From Maratus speciosus (taxonomy: Eukaryota; Arthropoda; Arachnida; Araneae; Salticidae), in the NCBI GenBank assembly GCA_963932465.1, contig CAWVRF010001061.1:372001-436000 (forward strand): a DNA stretch of 64,000 nucleotides, read 5' to 3'. Both the position numbers and the translations under genes were made by a program. Positions 25,086 through 36,250 of the stretch are shown piece after piece; the first letter of the stretch is position 1, and each line of letters opens with the position of its first letter. The notes under the pieces are model-generated. The model saw nothing but the letters and a program-made list of their open reading frames with translations, made no database searches and was not told where the DNA came from.

Positions 25086-25577
25086 TCACTGCAATAGGAG
25101 CATTATTTAAATTAATATAATTTGTCAGATATGATCCAGTTTTAAGAAATTAAATTATGATTAATATTCTCTAGGCTTATATGCCTCTACGTAATAAAAC
25201 AAATTATATAATGTTGGCAAAACCATCTTTTTTTAGCATTTAAAGAAACTTGCATTGAAAACAACATCACAATTTTGCCCTTTTGCTCGGCGGTCAGGGG
25301 TCTAAATTCCATAGATCATATACAGGTCAATACAAAAGATCTCAAGTGCATGTCCGTTTATTGACGGAAATTTCTGAATGAAAAATTTCAACTGTGCTAT
25401 GTGTTTAAATGAACTAACCTAATAAATTCTAAAGTTTTGTTACTGTATTCTGAATGCTTAGGAAAGTGTTTCATAATTTATGCTACATGTATCATTTTCC
25501 GTTCTTGTTTATTTATTGTCAGCGAATACCGTGAAATCAAGATGGAAAATAATTTGTTTTTCTTTTACTCATTGCAG
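25086..25577. other. No feature before the M13 exon
   Basis: AT-rich intronic sequence ending in the polypyrimidine tract and AG acceptor of the exon at 25578. Confidence 0.5.
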
Positions 25578-25642
25578 TTGGAAAAAAAATGCAGACGTAG
25601 CTGATGTAAATGCTTGGTGCGATTTTTTTGACAACGCCATAA
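25578..25642 (+). CDS. M13 metallopeptidase, internal exon with the NA-aromatic substrate motif
   Basis: This 65-bp exon is flanked by a pyrimidine-rich acceptor (ttttactcattgcag) and a GTATGG donor. It reads as 1 base + 21 codons + 1 base with no stop. The translation begins WKKNAD, continues ...DVNAWCDFFDNAI and matches the M13 block W-x(n)-VNA(F/Y/W)Y-x(n)-N-x-I just before the zinc exon. In neprilysin the N-A-F-Y motif contacts the substrate backbone; here the last position is Cys instead of Tyr, which is unusual. The exon ends in phase 1 with A, and the next exon starts CG, so the split codon is ACG (Thr). M13 enzymes are type II membrane or secreted zinc endopeptidases that cleave peptides. 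The family call rests mainly on the perfect phase fit with the HEITH exon; alone this exon would be weak. The preceding exon was not found in the window. Confidence 0.72.
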
Positions 25643-26460
25643 GTATGGAAATTAATTATTAACTAATTAGTTTCGAATATTTTAAATGTGAAATTTTATT
25701 AAACTATAAATATTTCCTTTTTCCTCTTATAAATATGAGTTTAACTGTAATCCAAGAAGTACTTAACAAGTACACGAAAAATATTTAAATGAATGTAAAA
25801 TTTTTTGCCGCTGGTTACTGGGACATTGTTTGTGATGTTATTGTGATGTCGCAAATTCATCAGTGTTTTGTCACATTTGTGACGAAAGCATGCATTTTTT
25901 TCATTTAAAAAATTAATTAATTTATAAAAGTCCCTACATAAAGTATTTAAAAATTCAAATATATATATTTTTTGATGTAGTGGACTTTTTTTATTATTTA
26001 TGTATCACAATTTTATTAATTACAAATAATTGGGAATACTTATTTCGACAAACATTTTCAGCCAAAATCTCTTATTAAAGAACTGCTACCTCAATGCGTG
26101 TGACTATGTTCAAAATTTATACGAAACTTTAAAGTTTTCAACTTTGTAGTATAAAAAAGTGAAAGTGTGTTTGGTTTGTAGTGACGTTTATAACTCAATT
26201 TTTTTTTGTACACATATTCTAATAAAAATTTCTTACATTCACTTAGTATATATATTCATCTTTGTAACAAGAAATGCTATGCTCAGTGACCAAAATTGTT
26301 TGATTTAAAGACATCAAAATACAAAAAAATAATAATACGAACTAGTATCAGTGTATCTCATTCATATTTTTCAATTTTTCAAAACATTTTTTGATTCACT
26401 TTACAGAAAACTATCAGAATAGTGAATTATTTAAAAACAACGTTTAAACACACAATAAAA

Positions 26461-26535
26461 TAAGTTGATTTGATCAGACGTACACGTTTCGTGAGTACTA
26501 GGACTCACATCTTCAGTGTAAAAACTTTAAAAACA
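26461..26535 (-). ncRNA. Hammerhead ribozyme motif (Penelope-like copy 1)
   Basis: On the minus strand: CTGAAGA (core CUGANGA) at 26510-26516; T; stem II GTGAGT-CCTAGT-ACTCAC; GAAAC at 26486-26490; short stem III ACG-TGTA-CGT; then C, the predicted cleavage nucleotide (26477). Stem I can start CA/TG and resume AAGTT/AACTT across an internal loop. All invariant core bases are present. Type I hammerheads with short stem III are an established feature of Penelope-like elements. Confidence 0.83.
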
Positions 26536-26548
26536 ATATCTCCCCCAA

Positions 26549-27286
26549 CTACATGTACGGTGAAAACCCAAATGTCAAAACATAATACCAAAAGACCATC
26601 AAGTTCCAACAGCCAATGAAATTAATGCGGAAGTGAGTGTCGTGACACAACAAATCCATCCAGAAAGTTGAGATGTATGGTGTACTAGACAAATCATTAA
26701 CCAAGGAGTCTTTAAATTTATGGATATAAACAGCCTCAAAAAAGTCTAAATCCAGAGGAGTAATGCATTTCTTGATAATGTTAGCTGAGTCAAAATTAAA
26801 ATTATGTCCCTTCCCCCAGCAATGAGTGGCAATAGAGGATTTTTGCAATTCTTTTTTCTTTACATAGTTTCTGTGTTTATTGACTCTGTAAAGGAGTTTT
26901 AGTTTAGTTTGTCCAATGCAGGACAAACCACATTGGCATTGAATGTTGTAAACGCCCCAATAATTATGAGGAGGAATTTGATCCTTAAGCTGCGAAAAAG
27001 TTAATTTATTAACTGGTTTAAAAACCACATTAAAATCATTATGTCTTAAGATATTAGCCATCTTAAAGCTAATGCTATTATAAAATGGTAAAATGATAAG
27101 GTTAGAAATGGAAACCGCAGTAACAGGAGAATCAAGATTATTAACACATTTATTAAGACTATGAGAAATTAAATTATTGATATAAGATAAACTAAAACCT
27201 CGATCAATAGCCACAGGTCTAATGTAATTTAATTCTGTAATAAGTGAATTATTATTTGAACAAATTAAGCGAGCTCTATTAATCAA
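26549..27286 (-). pseudogene. Penelope-like ORF, C-terminal part with GIY-YIG endonuclease
   Basis: Open for 245 codons. The GIY-YIG endonuclease is seen as GVYNIQCQCGLSCIGQTKLK (GVY...CIG), followed by RVNKHRN and HCWGKGHNFNF. The N-terminal 100 residues resemble the reverse transcriptase-endonuclease linker. No catalytic reverse transcriptase core is present, so it is 5'-truncated and not autonomous. The frame itself has no stop before 26549. The final 30 residues, after STFWMDLLC, are probably the normal C-terminus or readthrough; the plus copy stops at STF. Confidence 0.87.
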
Positions 27287-27290
27287 ATAA

Positions 27291-27630
27291 ATTTTCGCAG
27301 CTTAAGGATCAAATTCCTCCTCATAATTATTGGGACGTTTACAAAATTCAATGTCAATGTGGTTAATCCTACATTGGACAAACTAAACGAAAACTCCGTT
27401 ACAGAGTCAATGAACACAGAAACTATGTAAAGAAAAAAGAATTGCAAAAATCCTCTATTGCCTCTCATTGCTGGGGGGAGGGACATAATTTTAATTTTGA
27501 CCCAGCTACCATTATCAAGAAATGCATTACTCCTCTGGATTTAGACTTTTTTGAGGCTGTTCATATCCATAAATTTAAAGACTCCTTAGTTAATGATTTG
27601 TCTAGTACACCATACATCTCAACTTTCTGA
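27291..27630 (+). pseudogene. Penelope-like GIY-YIG fragment, inverted partner copy
   Basis: Frame starting at CTTAAGGATCAA (27301) matches the minus-strand copy residue by residue, with DVYKIQCQCG then a TAA stop (27364-27366) and SYIGQTKRK. It stays open from there to TGA at 27628. It carries the SYIG form where the partner has SCIG, so the two were already diverged or have mutated since. Non-functional. Confidence 0.88.
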
Positions 27631-27751
27631 ATGGATTTGTTGTGTCACGACGCTTCACTTCCGCATTAATTTCATTGGCTGTTGGAACATGATGGTCTTT
27701 TGCTGTTGACATTTGTGTTCTCACCGTACATGTAGTTGGGGGGATATTGTT

Positions 27752-27821
27752 TTTAAAGTTCTTACACTGAGGATGCGAGTCCTAGTACTCACGAAACGTA
27801 TACGTCTGATCAAATCAACTT
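27752..27821 (+). ncRNA. Hammerhead ribozyme motif (Penelope-like copy 2)
   Basis: CTGAGGA at 27767-27773, stem II GCGAGT-CCTAGT-ACTCAC (one C/A mismatch), GAAAC at 27793-27797, stem III ACG-TATA-CGT, cleavage C at 27806. The core is intact; stem II is weaker than in copy 1. Confidence 0.8.
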
Positions 27822-28078
27822 ATTTTATTGTGCGTTTAAACGTTGTTTTTAAATAATTTATATTTCCACAGAAGTTCTGTACTTACTATATCAGAATAGT
27901 ATTTTGTTAAGAGGAAATGAAAATATATAATGGTTCTCTTGATTTTTAAAAGCTTCAAAAAATAAAAAATAGATTTTGTTGATTTTTGTCTTGTAAAACA
28001 TCCCAAACAGGTAACAATTAACATTGAAAAATCCACAATATAACCGAATATACACTGGTGTCACAAAGTTGACACCAA

Positions 28079-29099
28079 CAAGGGAACCACTTTTGGTGCT
28101 GCTCGCACCTAACATCGAGACCTGGTGAATTTTGTAGCCCTATACATAAAAGTTAGAGAACAGATAAAATTTCTCTGTTAAAATCATATTTTATATACTT
28201 TTTTATACGTTTAATTTTTTTATTATTACATTTTTATTTGTTTATTTCACGCCAAAAGTCCATTAAGCCGCCAAATATGGTGCTACAATTTTTCTGCCCA
28301 CTTTATCCTCGGAGTAAATGGGCAGTAAATATTAGAATTACATCAGATTGCGATTTGTTTGATAATTGATAGCATAAGAAACAGGAATTGGGTTTATTTC
28401 CTTGTTTTTTTTTCTTGCAGACGATAAATATATAAATAGCAGATATATTTATTTCTATAAATGCTTTCAAGATCATTGAAAACTATTTTTTAGTGAAGTA
28501 AAAAATAAGCAAACTATTTTCTTTTGGAATCAAGTGGAATAAATTTTTGAATGTTCAAAATGGAATGTTGCTGTATTAAATGGTCCTTTGTTAAAAATAA
28601 TCATAAAGTAAATTAATATTTTTGCACAATTTAGAAAAATTACTGTGGCTAATTAGATTGGACATAACAATTTCTACTGTAGTCCAAACCAGTCCTCACG
28701 CAAGACAAACAGCTATGACATTTGGCTAGGGTTGCCGGAAAGCTCTACTTTCGAAAAAAATCCGCCAACTTTACCCCCGCCAAAAATGTGAATATAATAT
28801 TGCAATTTTTCAAAATCAAATGCGTGGGTTGTTGAAGGAGTTTTTAAACTTTTTTCAATATTTTATACTTATTATTAATTCATTTTTATTTTTAAATGTT
28901 TTTCTTTAAAAAACTTTAATGTTGATAGCCTGATAAGTGGTTTCGAAAATTGAATTTTCAGAAAGTTATGCTGCTGTAAAATCAAGAAATATTATTTTAA
29001 CAGAAAAATTTTATCGATTCTCAAACATCGTAATGTAGGGCCTTAAAATACACCAGGTCTCAATGGTATGTGCGAGCAGCACCAAAAGTGGTTCCCTTG
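28079..29099. mobile_element. TIR element, 1021 bp, small copy of the family at 1-4292
   Basis: Ends are 49-bp inverted repeats matching at 46 positions, tips CAAGGGAACCACTTTTGGTG. Interior AT-rich, no transposase. The sequence around 28369/28370 is the empty-site equivalent of the Helitron at 294-881. No clear target duplication was found next to the tips. Confidence 0.85.
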
Positions 29100-30099
29100 T
29101 ATGAAACACTTGATTAGTAACGAGTTGTTGCTACTTTGGTCTTTATAATGAATACCACATGACGAGCAACGGATTTAGCAAGTCTTGGAAATGTTTTGGA
29201 GTTATAGTATACCAAAATTGTGTTGGAAATTCCTATAAATAACTCCTGTGTGTGATGATGTGCCTACACTTCATTTTAAAAAGATACCTAAGAATACTGA
29301 ATGGGATCTAATCAGATTTCAGTGGAGTTATCCTTGAAACAGGTGATTGACAGCGGGCCCTTGACAGGAATAGTTGATCTGTTTGCTATTCAATTTCTAT
29401 CCTGGTAGAAGAAAGTATACAGTTATTAAAATGATCTTCCAGATTGCAATATAAGCATTTAGAAACAGAGTACTTGCTTTAAGTACCAAAGATCCTAAAC
29501 TTTGTCAAGAAAAAACACATACGACAATCGCTGTGCTGAAGTACCGTTCACTTCCAAATTATCATGCTAGGCATACGTATAGTTTTATGAGACTGATGCC
29601 CGTCTTTTAGCCTACCATCAGCGTGATGCAATCGGAAATGTGATTCTTATCCCATTCAACTCGGTTCTTATAGTGAATGGCGTCAATCAGTCACGGCATT
29701 TATTCCTTGGCCTATTCAAGTCATTGAGTTTGGTGGATACATTGGCATGTAGTTCTCTCAGCGTATTCTACTCTTGAAGCACATTTGATGGAGTGAGTAG
29801 CCCACAACTTATCTCCTGATTATTAGTATGGCCCCATCATTCAGTTGGACGGTCACCTAAGCTAAGGTTTGATATCGTTGCGTGAATACGATACTCTGTA
29901 AAAAATGCAAATGTCTCTTAGTATAATGAAGTATAGTATAACCACGAACGAAAATTACAGTAACCTCTTCCGAGTTACCCACGATTCCTAAAAGCTTTCT
30001 TTATCTTTAGAATCCTCAGAAACCAATATCTTTTCGAGTTTAAAGCAGTTTCATTAATTTGTTTATTGAAAATGTATAAAGTGTTTATTGACGAACTAA
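29100..30099. other. No feature called; less AT-rich stretch
   Basis: Base composition is more even than its surroundings (29450-29900), hinting at an old coding or retro-derived origin, but every frame has frequent stops and I recognise no family. Confidence 0.4.
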
Positions 30100-30225
30100 C
30101 AAAAAACTATATAAGTTTTAATTTTCCAACTGGGCGAAAAATGTCTAGACCAGGACTCGAACCAGAGATCTCTTGGCTGAAGCTGACAATGAATGCTCGT
30201 CCGACTGAGCTACCCCGGACGAATC
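30100..30225 (-). repeat. tRNA-derived SINE
   Basis: On the minus strand a pol III A box TAGCTCAGTCGG (complement of 30201-30212) and a B box GGTTCGAGTCC (complement of 30152-30162) sit 38 bases apart, as in a tRNA. The T stem and acceptor stem do not pair well, so it is not a working tRNA gene. The tail after the tRNA-like head (CATTTTTCGCCCAGTTGG) recurs in the adjacent inverted repeat. Confidence 0.65.
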
Positions 30226-30361
30226 TGGAGGATCTAATTCAACCAGCTAACCTTATTGATATTATTCAGTTTATTGAGATTATTGCATCTGGTCTAATGT
30301 ATGAATCAGCTCAACAGAATGAATCGTAGGTTTTGGATCTCCAGTGAACGCTGGGTACGTA

Positions 30362-30520
30362 ATTACACAAGATTAATTTTAACACAATTATTCTAATTAG
30401 CAAATAAATCATATGAGTTGTAATTTTCCAACTGGTCTTTTTTTCGCCCAGTTTGAAAATTACAACTCTTATGAATTATTTACAAATTAGAATAATTGTG
30501 TTAAAGTTAATTTTGTGTAA
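30362..30520. repeat. Long inverted repeat, arms about 73 bp, 12-nt loop
   Basis: Left arm 30362-30435 and right arm 30448-30520 pair almost perfectly (centre CCAACTGG ... CCAGTTTG). The sequence is the SINE 3' tail in two opposite orientations. Confidence 0.85.
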
Positions 30521-30529
30521 CAAAAAACT

Positions 30530-31866
30530 AATTATTACTTTACACTTTTCAGTAATTATCATTTAATATTATTTTTATAAAGTGTCATAATATACAGCAG
30601 CAATAGAAATTTACGAATTAAAATAATAACTAAGACACATGCATATACATGTTATTTTCAGGAAATATTATTTCTACCAGTAACTTGATATAATTTATAA
30701 CGATATCATCAAGGAGTTTTTTTAGTTTCTTGATGTATATGTTTTGCTGCTGGGTAACTTTAAGGACGATTGGTTGAGCTATGTTGTTTTTTTTCAGTGA
30801 TTAGCCCTCATAGCGTTAGAATTTCTCTTCAAACTATTCCTTAAGCTGCCAGATGTAACATGTTATATACTTCATTCAAATTGTAAAGTTTTGTGACAAT
30901 TTTGTGTTTCTGGAACTTTTCCTGAACTCCTCGTGGTAGCTACGCAGTTTATTTACATATGTATTTTTAAGTTCGATAGTGATTATAAATCTTCTAGATT
31001 TAAAGCAGTTTTTTCACATTATGTAAAAAACCATTTCCTATTTTATTTAACGCATTTTGTTTCTCTTTCGTATAAATAATCTAAAAAATAGCCTTTTTAC
31101 AAAAGAAGGCCCCATAAAAATATTAATTTTGCTTTAAATATATACATTTTTTTATTTCTATTCTTAAAGGATAGGAATAGCTTACACAGTGCTGAAAATA
31201 CAACAACAATAATAATAATAATCGTTAAAAAACACTGACAAACATTGAAAGTTGCAGTTTGCGTAAAGGCGTATTTTTCAAAGTTTATTTAAGACGGACA
31301 AAAAAACATAGTAGTAAAACTAGATGAAACTCATAAATTTCTATTCCAAAAAAATGTTGTGAAGTTTATAAAATAGTAACCCGTATTTAGACAAGAATTT
31401 GGTCTAAATTTCTAGACAAACTTCAACGATAAATAAAATTATATGCATATAATTTATGAATGCATCTCATAAAAGAAGAAAAACCGAAAATAAATTTAGA
31501 CATGTGACTGGGAAGTAGAAACAAAAGACCCAGTTGCTGGCCTTGTATAACATGAAATGAAAACATCTGTTTTTCGTAACTCTCCCTCCTTTTTCCAGGA
31601 ATCTTTCCAGCTGTTCGGCACTTATATGTTTTGTTTATGACTAATTTAGATGAATTTTATCTATTGGAAAACTGGAAATCGGATACCATAAAAATGAATT
31701 TTCACCTATGTTAGATTATCAAAAACGATAACAGTACATCGTAATCTCAAATGATTATGTATTGCTAGCGTATGCATTAAAATATGTAAAGGTGTCCTAA
31801 AGATGCCATATTTTGAAAGTGTAGGCAAAACTGTAAAAAAAAAAAAAAATACTTGTTTAATAATTA
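30530..31866. other. No gene seen
   Basis: AT-rich intron sequence with short AAT and A runs (31210-31222, 31836-31848). I see no repeat or coding structure. Confidence 0.5.
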
Positions 31867-34713
31867 CTAGCAGGGATTACCGAGCTAAGCTCGGTCAAAA
31901 TTAGCCTTGTATTCAATTCGATATTTTATTCTCACTGTATCATTCTTGCTGTTTAAATAAAATTCGTATGATCCTGAGACATAGTGACCCAAAATGACCC
32001 ATTAAACGAATTTTTTCGAACATGCAACGTAACCAATGCTCTTCTCGAACCCGACAACGATACAATACAAAATTAAGTCAAAATCGTTAAAGTCGTTTTA
32101 TAAATAAAATTAGCTTGACCCACGGCAACCCTAAAAGGGACCACTAATCTAAATTTATCGAACATGTGACCTATTCCAATGGTCTTCTCGTGCTAAGAAA
32201 CTATGTAATAGACATTTTTGCCAAAATCGTTTGAGCCGTCTTTTAGATACAATAAGTTTGACCCACCGTGACCCAAAAATGATCCACTAATCGAATTTTA
32301 ACAATATGTTACTTAGCCCAATGGTCGTCTCATGCTCAGAAACGATGTACTACAAACTTTTGTCAAAATGTTTTGAGCCGCTTTTAGATAGAATTAGCTT
32401 CACCCACAGTGACCCAAAAATGACCCAGTAATCGAGTTTATTCGAACATGTGACTTAGACCACACGTCTTCTCATGCCCAGAAACGATATAATACAAACT
32501 TTTGTAAAAATGTTTTGGGTCGTTTTTTAGATACAATTAGCTTGACCCACAGTGACCCAAAAATGACCCAGTAATCGATTTTTCTCGAACATGTGGCTTA
32601 GTCCGCACGTCTTTTCATGCTCAGAAACGATACAATACAAAATTTTGTCAATTTTTTGAGCCGTTTTTTAGATAGAATTAGCTTCACCCACAGTGACCCA
32701 GAAATGACCCAGTAATCGAGTTTTTCGAACTTGTGACTTAGACCACAGATCTTCTCATGTCCAGAAACGATATAATACAAACTTTTGTAAAAATGTTTTC
32801 GGTCGTTTTTTAGATACAATAAGTTTGACCCACCGTGACCCGAAAATGATCCACAAATCGAATTTTTACCAACATGTTACTTAGCCCAATGGTCGTCTCA
32901 TGTTCAGAAACGATGTAATACAAACTTTTGTCAAAATGTTTTGAGCCGTTTTTAGATACAATTAGCTTGACCCACAGTGACCCAAAAATGACCCACAAAT
33001 CGATTTTTCTCAAACATGTGACTTAGCCCACACGTCTTCTCATGCCCAGAAAAGATATAATACGAACTTTTGTAAAAATGTTTTGGGTCGTTTTTTAGAT
33101 ACAATTAGCTTGAACCACAGTGACCCAAAAATGACCCAGTAATCGATTTTTCTCGAACACGTGGCTTATTCCGCACGTCTTTTCATGCTCAGAAACGATA
33201 TAACACAAAATTTTGTCAATTTTTGAGCCGTTTTTTAGATAGAATTAGTTTCACCCACAGTGACCCAAAAATGACCCAGTAATCGAGTTTTTTCGAACAT
33301 GCGACTTAGACCACACGTCTTCTCATGCCCAGAAACGATATAATACAAACTTTTGTAAAAATATTATGGGTCGTTTTTTAGATACCATTAGCTTGACCCA
33401 CAGTGACCCCAAAATGACCCAGTAATCGATTTTTTTAGAACATGTGACTTAGCCCACACGTCTTTTCATGCCCAGAAACGATATAATACGAAATTTTGTC
33501 TATTTTTGAGCCGTTTTTAGATACAAATAGCTTGACCCACAGTGACCCAAAAATGACCCACTAATCAAATTTTCTCGAACATCTTATTTAGCCCAATGGT
33601 CTTCTTATGCTCAGAAACGATAAAATACAAAATTTTGTCAAAATGTTTTGAGCCGTTTTTAGATACAATTAGCTTGACCCACAGTGACCCAAAAATGGCC
33701 CGGTAATCGATTTTTCTCGAACATGGGACTTAGTCTTCTCATGCCCAGAAACGATATAATACAAAATTTTGTCAATGTTGTGAGCCGTTTTTTAGATACA
33801 ATTCGCTTGACCCACAGTGACCCCAAAATGACCCGCAAATCGAATTTTCTCGAACACGTGACTTGGCCCAATGGTCTTCCCATGCACGGGAAAGCCAGAA
33901 ACGGCATAATACAAAATTGTGTCAAAATCGCTTGATTCGTTTTTTAGATACAATTAGCTTGATCCACAGTGACCCAAAATGACCCACTAGTCGATTTTTC
34001 TAAAACATGTGACTTAGCCCAATGGTCATCTCATGCCCAGAAGCGGTATATTACAAAATTTTGTCAAAATATTTTGAGGCTTCTTTTAAATTGAATTAGC
34101 TTGACACTTGACCCATTGTGACCCAAAATGACCCACTAATCGAATTTTCTTGAACATACGACCTAACACAATGGTAGTTTCGTGCCCGAAAGTGATAAAA
34201 AGCAAAATATCATCAAAATCGTTAGAGCCGTTTTCTAGATAAAATTAGCTTGACCCACAGTGACCCCAAAATGACCACTAATTGAATTTTCTCTAACATG
34301 TGGCTTGGCCTATTGATCTTCTCGTAATCCAAAGCAGTAAATTACAAAAGTTAGTCAAAATCGTTAGAGCCATTTTTTAGATAAAATTAGCTTGACCTGA
34401 AGTGACCCCAAAATGACCCATTAATCGAAATTTCTCGAACATGTGATCTAGCCCAATAGTTTTCTCGTACCCATAAATAGTTGGGTATAAAATTTAGTCA
34501 AAATCAATTGAGCCGTTTTTGAGATAAAATTAGCTTGACCCTGACGACCCAAAATGACCCACTAATCAAATTTCCTCGAACACATGACCTAGCCCAATGG
34601 TCTTTTCATGCCCGAAAATGGTAAAATACAAAATTTAGTCAAAATCGTTAGAGCGATTTTTAAGATAAAATTTACATACACATACACATACAATTTTTGC
34701 TCGTATTATAAGA
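31867..34713 (-). mobile_element. Helitron filled with a 142-bp satellite, 2847 bp
   Basis: Minus strand: 5' end A^TCTTATAATACGAGC (complement of 34699-34713), then a TGTATG microsatellite. The 3' end is the perfect hairpin ACCGAGC-TTA-GCTCGGT, 8 nt, CTAG^T (31867-31870). This 5' tip resembles Helitron ends I know from other arthropods. Almost all of the body is tandem repeat. No Rep/helicase. Confidence 0.85.
31985..34670. repeat. 142-bp satellite, about 18 monomers
   Basis: The phrase AGAAACGATATAATAC recurs at 32338, 32480, 32621, 32763, 32906 and 33048, a spacing of 141-143 bp. Each unit also has AGCTTGACCCACAGTGACCC, AATGACCCA-TAATCGA and TTCTCGAACATGTGACTTAG. Units are more divergent at both edges than in the centre. 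Confidence 0.9.
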
Positions 34714-34759
34714 TCTACTAAAAAGCAAGTTTTCAAAAATAAAAAAAAAGCCAAAAAAA

Positions 34760-34791
<32 letters not shown>

Positions 34792-35448
34792 AAGGTGAAA
34801 GATGTGGCTAAAAAATAGTGTGATATCCAATTTCCAAACTTATATTATGGTACTTATTTAACATTTTTTATTAAAAATTTACCATATGTAAGTCGACTAC
34901 CTAAGTATGCGTTGATAGAAAGCCTTTTCTCCTTTACTAAATACATCATAACGTGTTTCTGAAAATTAAATTTTTTAAAATTATGCATGATGGGCTTGGC
35001 GGCCATATTTCCATATTTTGCACAAATTTCTAAGCACACAAGTACGATTTTAAGATCGGAAGTTCGAAATTGTTGCTAAAGCAAACATTTTATGCTTTTA
35101 ATTTATGGAAATGAGTGCCTAGAAATTTGTGTCTTAAAATAAAGCTGAAGTTACTTCAGGTTTCATCTTATGATTCCTTTTTTTTCGGAGGGGGTTAATT
35201 AATTAGAGCATTGAAAATCAATTTGTCTTTTCAAAATAAAAGACTTTCTTAATTTATCTGTCTGTAGCTAAAACTAGAAGTTCAAAATTCTTAATAATGC
35301 AAACATATTACGAGCTTGTCTGCTTACAAATTTGTGGAACAAGGAAAACAAAGATAGAAAATTTTTGGTGTTCTAACATTCTATTAAATATTTTTTTAAA
35401 AAATAAATTTATGATGTATGAATTTAATGTATGTTTATCATTTTTTAG
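34714..35448. other. No gene; A-rich tract
   Basis: Long A/AAAAG run at 34739-34795, then AT-rich intron to the acceptor of the exon at 35449. Confidence 0.5.
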
Positions 35449-35500
35449 CGATTCTTGCTGGCTTTTTGGAAAGACCCTTTTTCAGCAAAGATCGTCCCAA
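35449..35500 (+). CDS. M13 metallopeptidase, internal exon with the AG-L-PFF block
   Basis: This 52-bp exon lies between acceptor tatcattttttag and a strong donor GTAAGTAT. It reads as 2 bases (CG) + 16 codons + 2 bases (AA). The codons give ILAGFLERPFFSKDRP, equivalent to the M13 segment between the NAFY motif and the zinc motif, which in family members reads roughly PAGILQPPFF followed by a short linker. Its 5' bases complete the A left by the exon at 25578 (ACG, Thr). Its 3' AA is completed by the A that opens the exon at 60278 (AAA, Lys). Both joins preserve frame and family alignment, which is strong evidence for one gene despite introns of 9.8 and 24.8 kb. The FPAG of typical members appears here as ITILAG, so the protein is a divergent paralogue. 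Such divergence is plausible because arthropod M13 families are large. Confidence 0.82.
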
Positions 35501-35937
35501 GTAAGTATATTAGCTATTAAGATTTCAGTGAGAACATTTGTGTGATTTTATGTATCAAAGGATAATTGTTCAAAATTACTCTATAAATGTTACATATATA
35601 TATATATTTATAACTCTAATGTGAAAATACATAGAAAGTCTAAAGTACATAGAAAGTTACTGTCTCAAAATTACCCCTTTATATGAAATTATATGGCATA
35701 GAACAAAGACGTTAAAGGTTGTACCTTTAAAAGGTTTAATACAGTTTATTGCAACAAAATAAAGCTTGTAATAATATAGTTAAGACATATACTAAAGTCT
35801 AACTCGACTCACTTACTTTGAGAGAAAAATAAATCGGACTAAATAAATACCTGCATGGATCCTACTTTCTTTTAAACAAGTAATATAAAAATTTTGTTTT
35901 TAAAGTCAATTCCTACTTAGGCCATCAAAGAAAATTT

Positions 35938-36250
35938 TAATATAATCCCTTAAGCTAATATTAGTTTTTGTTGCATTAAAATATCTCAATTTGTTGATTT
36001 TCTATAAGCAAGTAGGTTTACAATGGAATTCTATGGGAATTTGGCGAAATATTAGAAATATCGCCAAGTTGGCGTCACTTTTGGCGACGTATTTTGGCCA
36101 CCAAATTTGGCGATATATCGCCAAGTTGGCGACAAACATGGAGGTATTTGGCGACAGAACAGGTCCCCCCTATGGTAACCCCTTTTTGAAAATACTTTCA
36201 TTGACCTTCAATAACCAATGGCCGCCATTTTGTTTCCCATGCAAAACTAA
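35938..36250 (-). mobile_element. Helitron family 2 fragment
   Basis: Matches the inner and 5' half of 40594-41462: TATAATCCCTTAAGC, GTTTACAATGGAATTCTATG, repeated TTGGCGA/TCGCCAA words and AATAACCAATG. Neither Helitron tip is present. Confidence 0.65.

Larger units (their letters stand above)
26424..27888. mobile_element. Penelope-like element, inverted pair of 5'-truncated copies
   Basis: A minus-strand copy (26424 to about 27290) and a plus-strand copy (about 27291-27888) meet head to head at a shared TTTTCGCAGC. Both 3' ends face outward and end in the same region (hammerhead motif, then GTTTAAACGTTGTTTTTAAA). The whole is flanked by an identical 12-bp TATCAGAATAGT at 26412-26423 and 27889-27900. 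A single shared duplication around both copies indicates one insertion event. Penelope-like elements are known for inverted, 5'-truncated arrangements and variable target duplications. Confidence 0.88.
25643..35448 (+). other. M13 gene intron (phase 1), about 9.8 kb
   Basis: This interval is bounded by the GTATGG donor and a TTTTTTAG acceptor. It hosts the Penelope-like inverted pair, a TIR element, a SINE with inverted repeat and a satellite-filled Helitron. I see no coding sequence in it that belongs to the host gene. The stretches 25643-26411 and 27901-28078 show only AT-rich DNA. Confidence 0.7.

Noticed and set aside
24781..25110. 109-codon + strand ORF
   Set aside because: It spans the interior and right TIR of a transposon-like element, and its sequence shows no family features.
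30145..30221. Functional tRNA gene on the minus strand
   Set aside because: A and B boxes are present, but the acceptor and T stems do not pair properly and the copy is followed by a repeat tail, so a SINE head is the better call.
32598..33925. Several ORFs with similar peptide repeats
   Set aside because: They are translations of the 142-bp satellite and change with each unit.
31985..34670. CRISPR-like array
   Set aside because: The 142-bp units are contiguous and similar throughout, with no short repeat/unique spacer pattern, and the host is eukaryotic.
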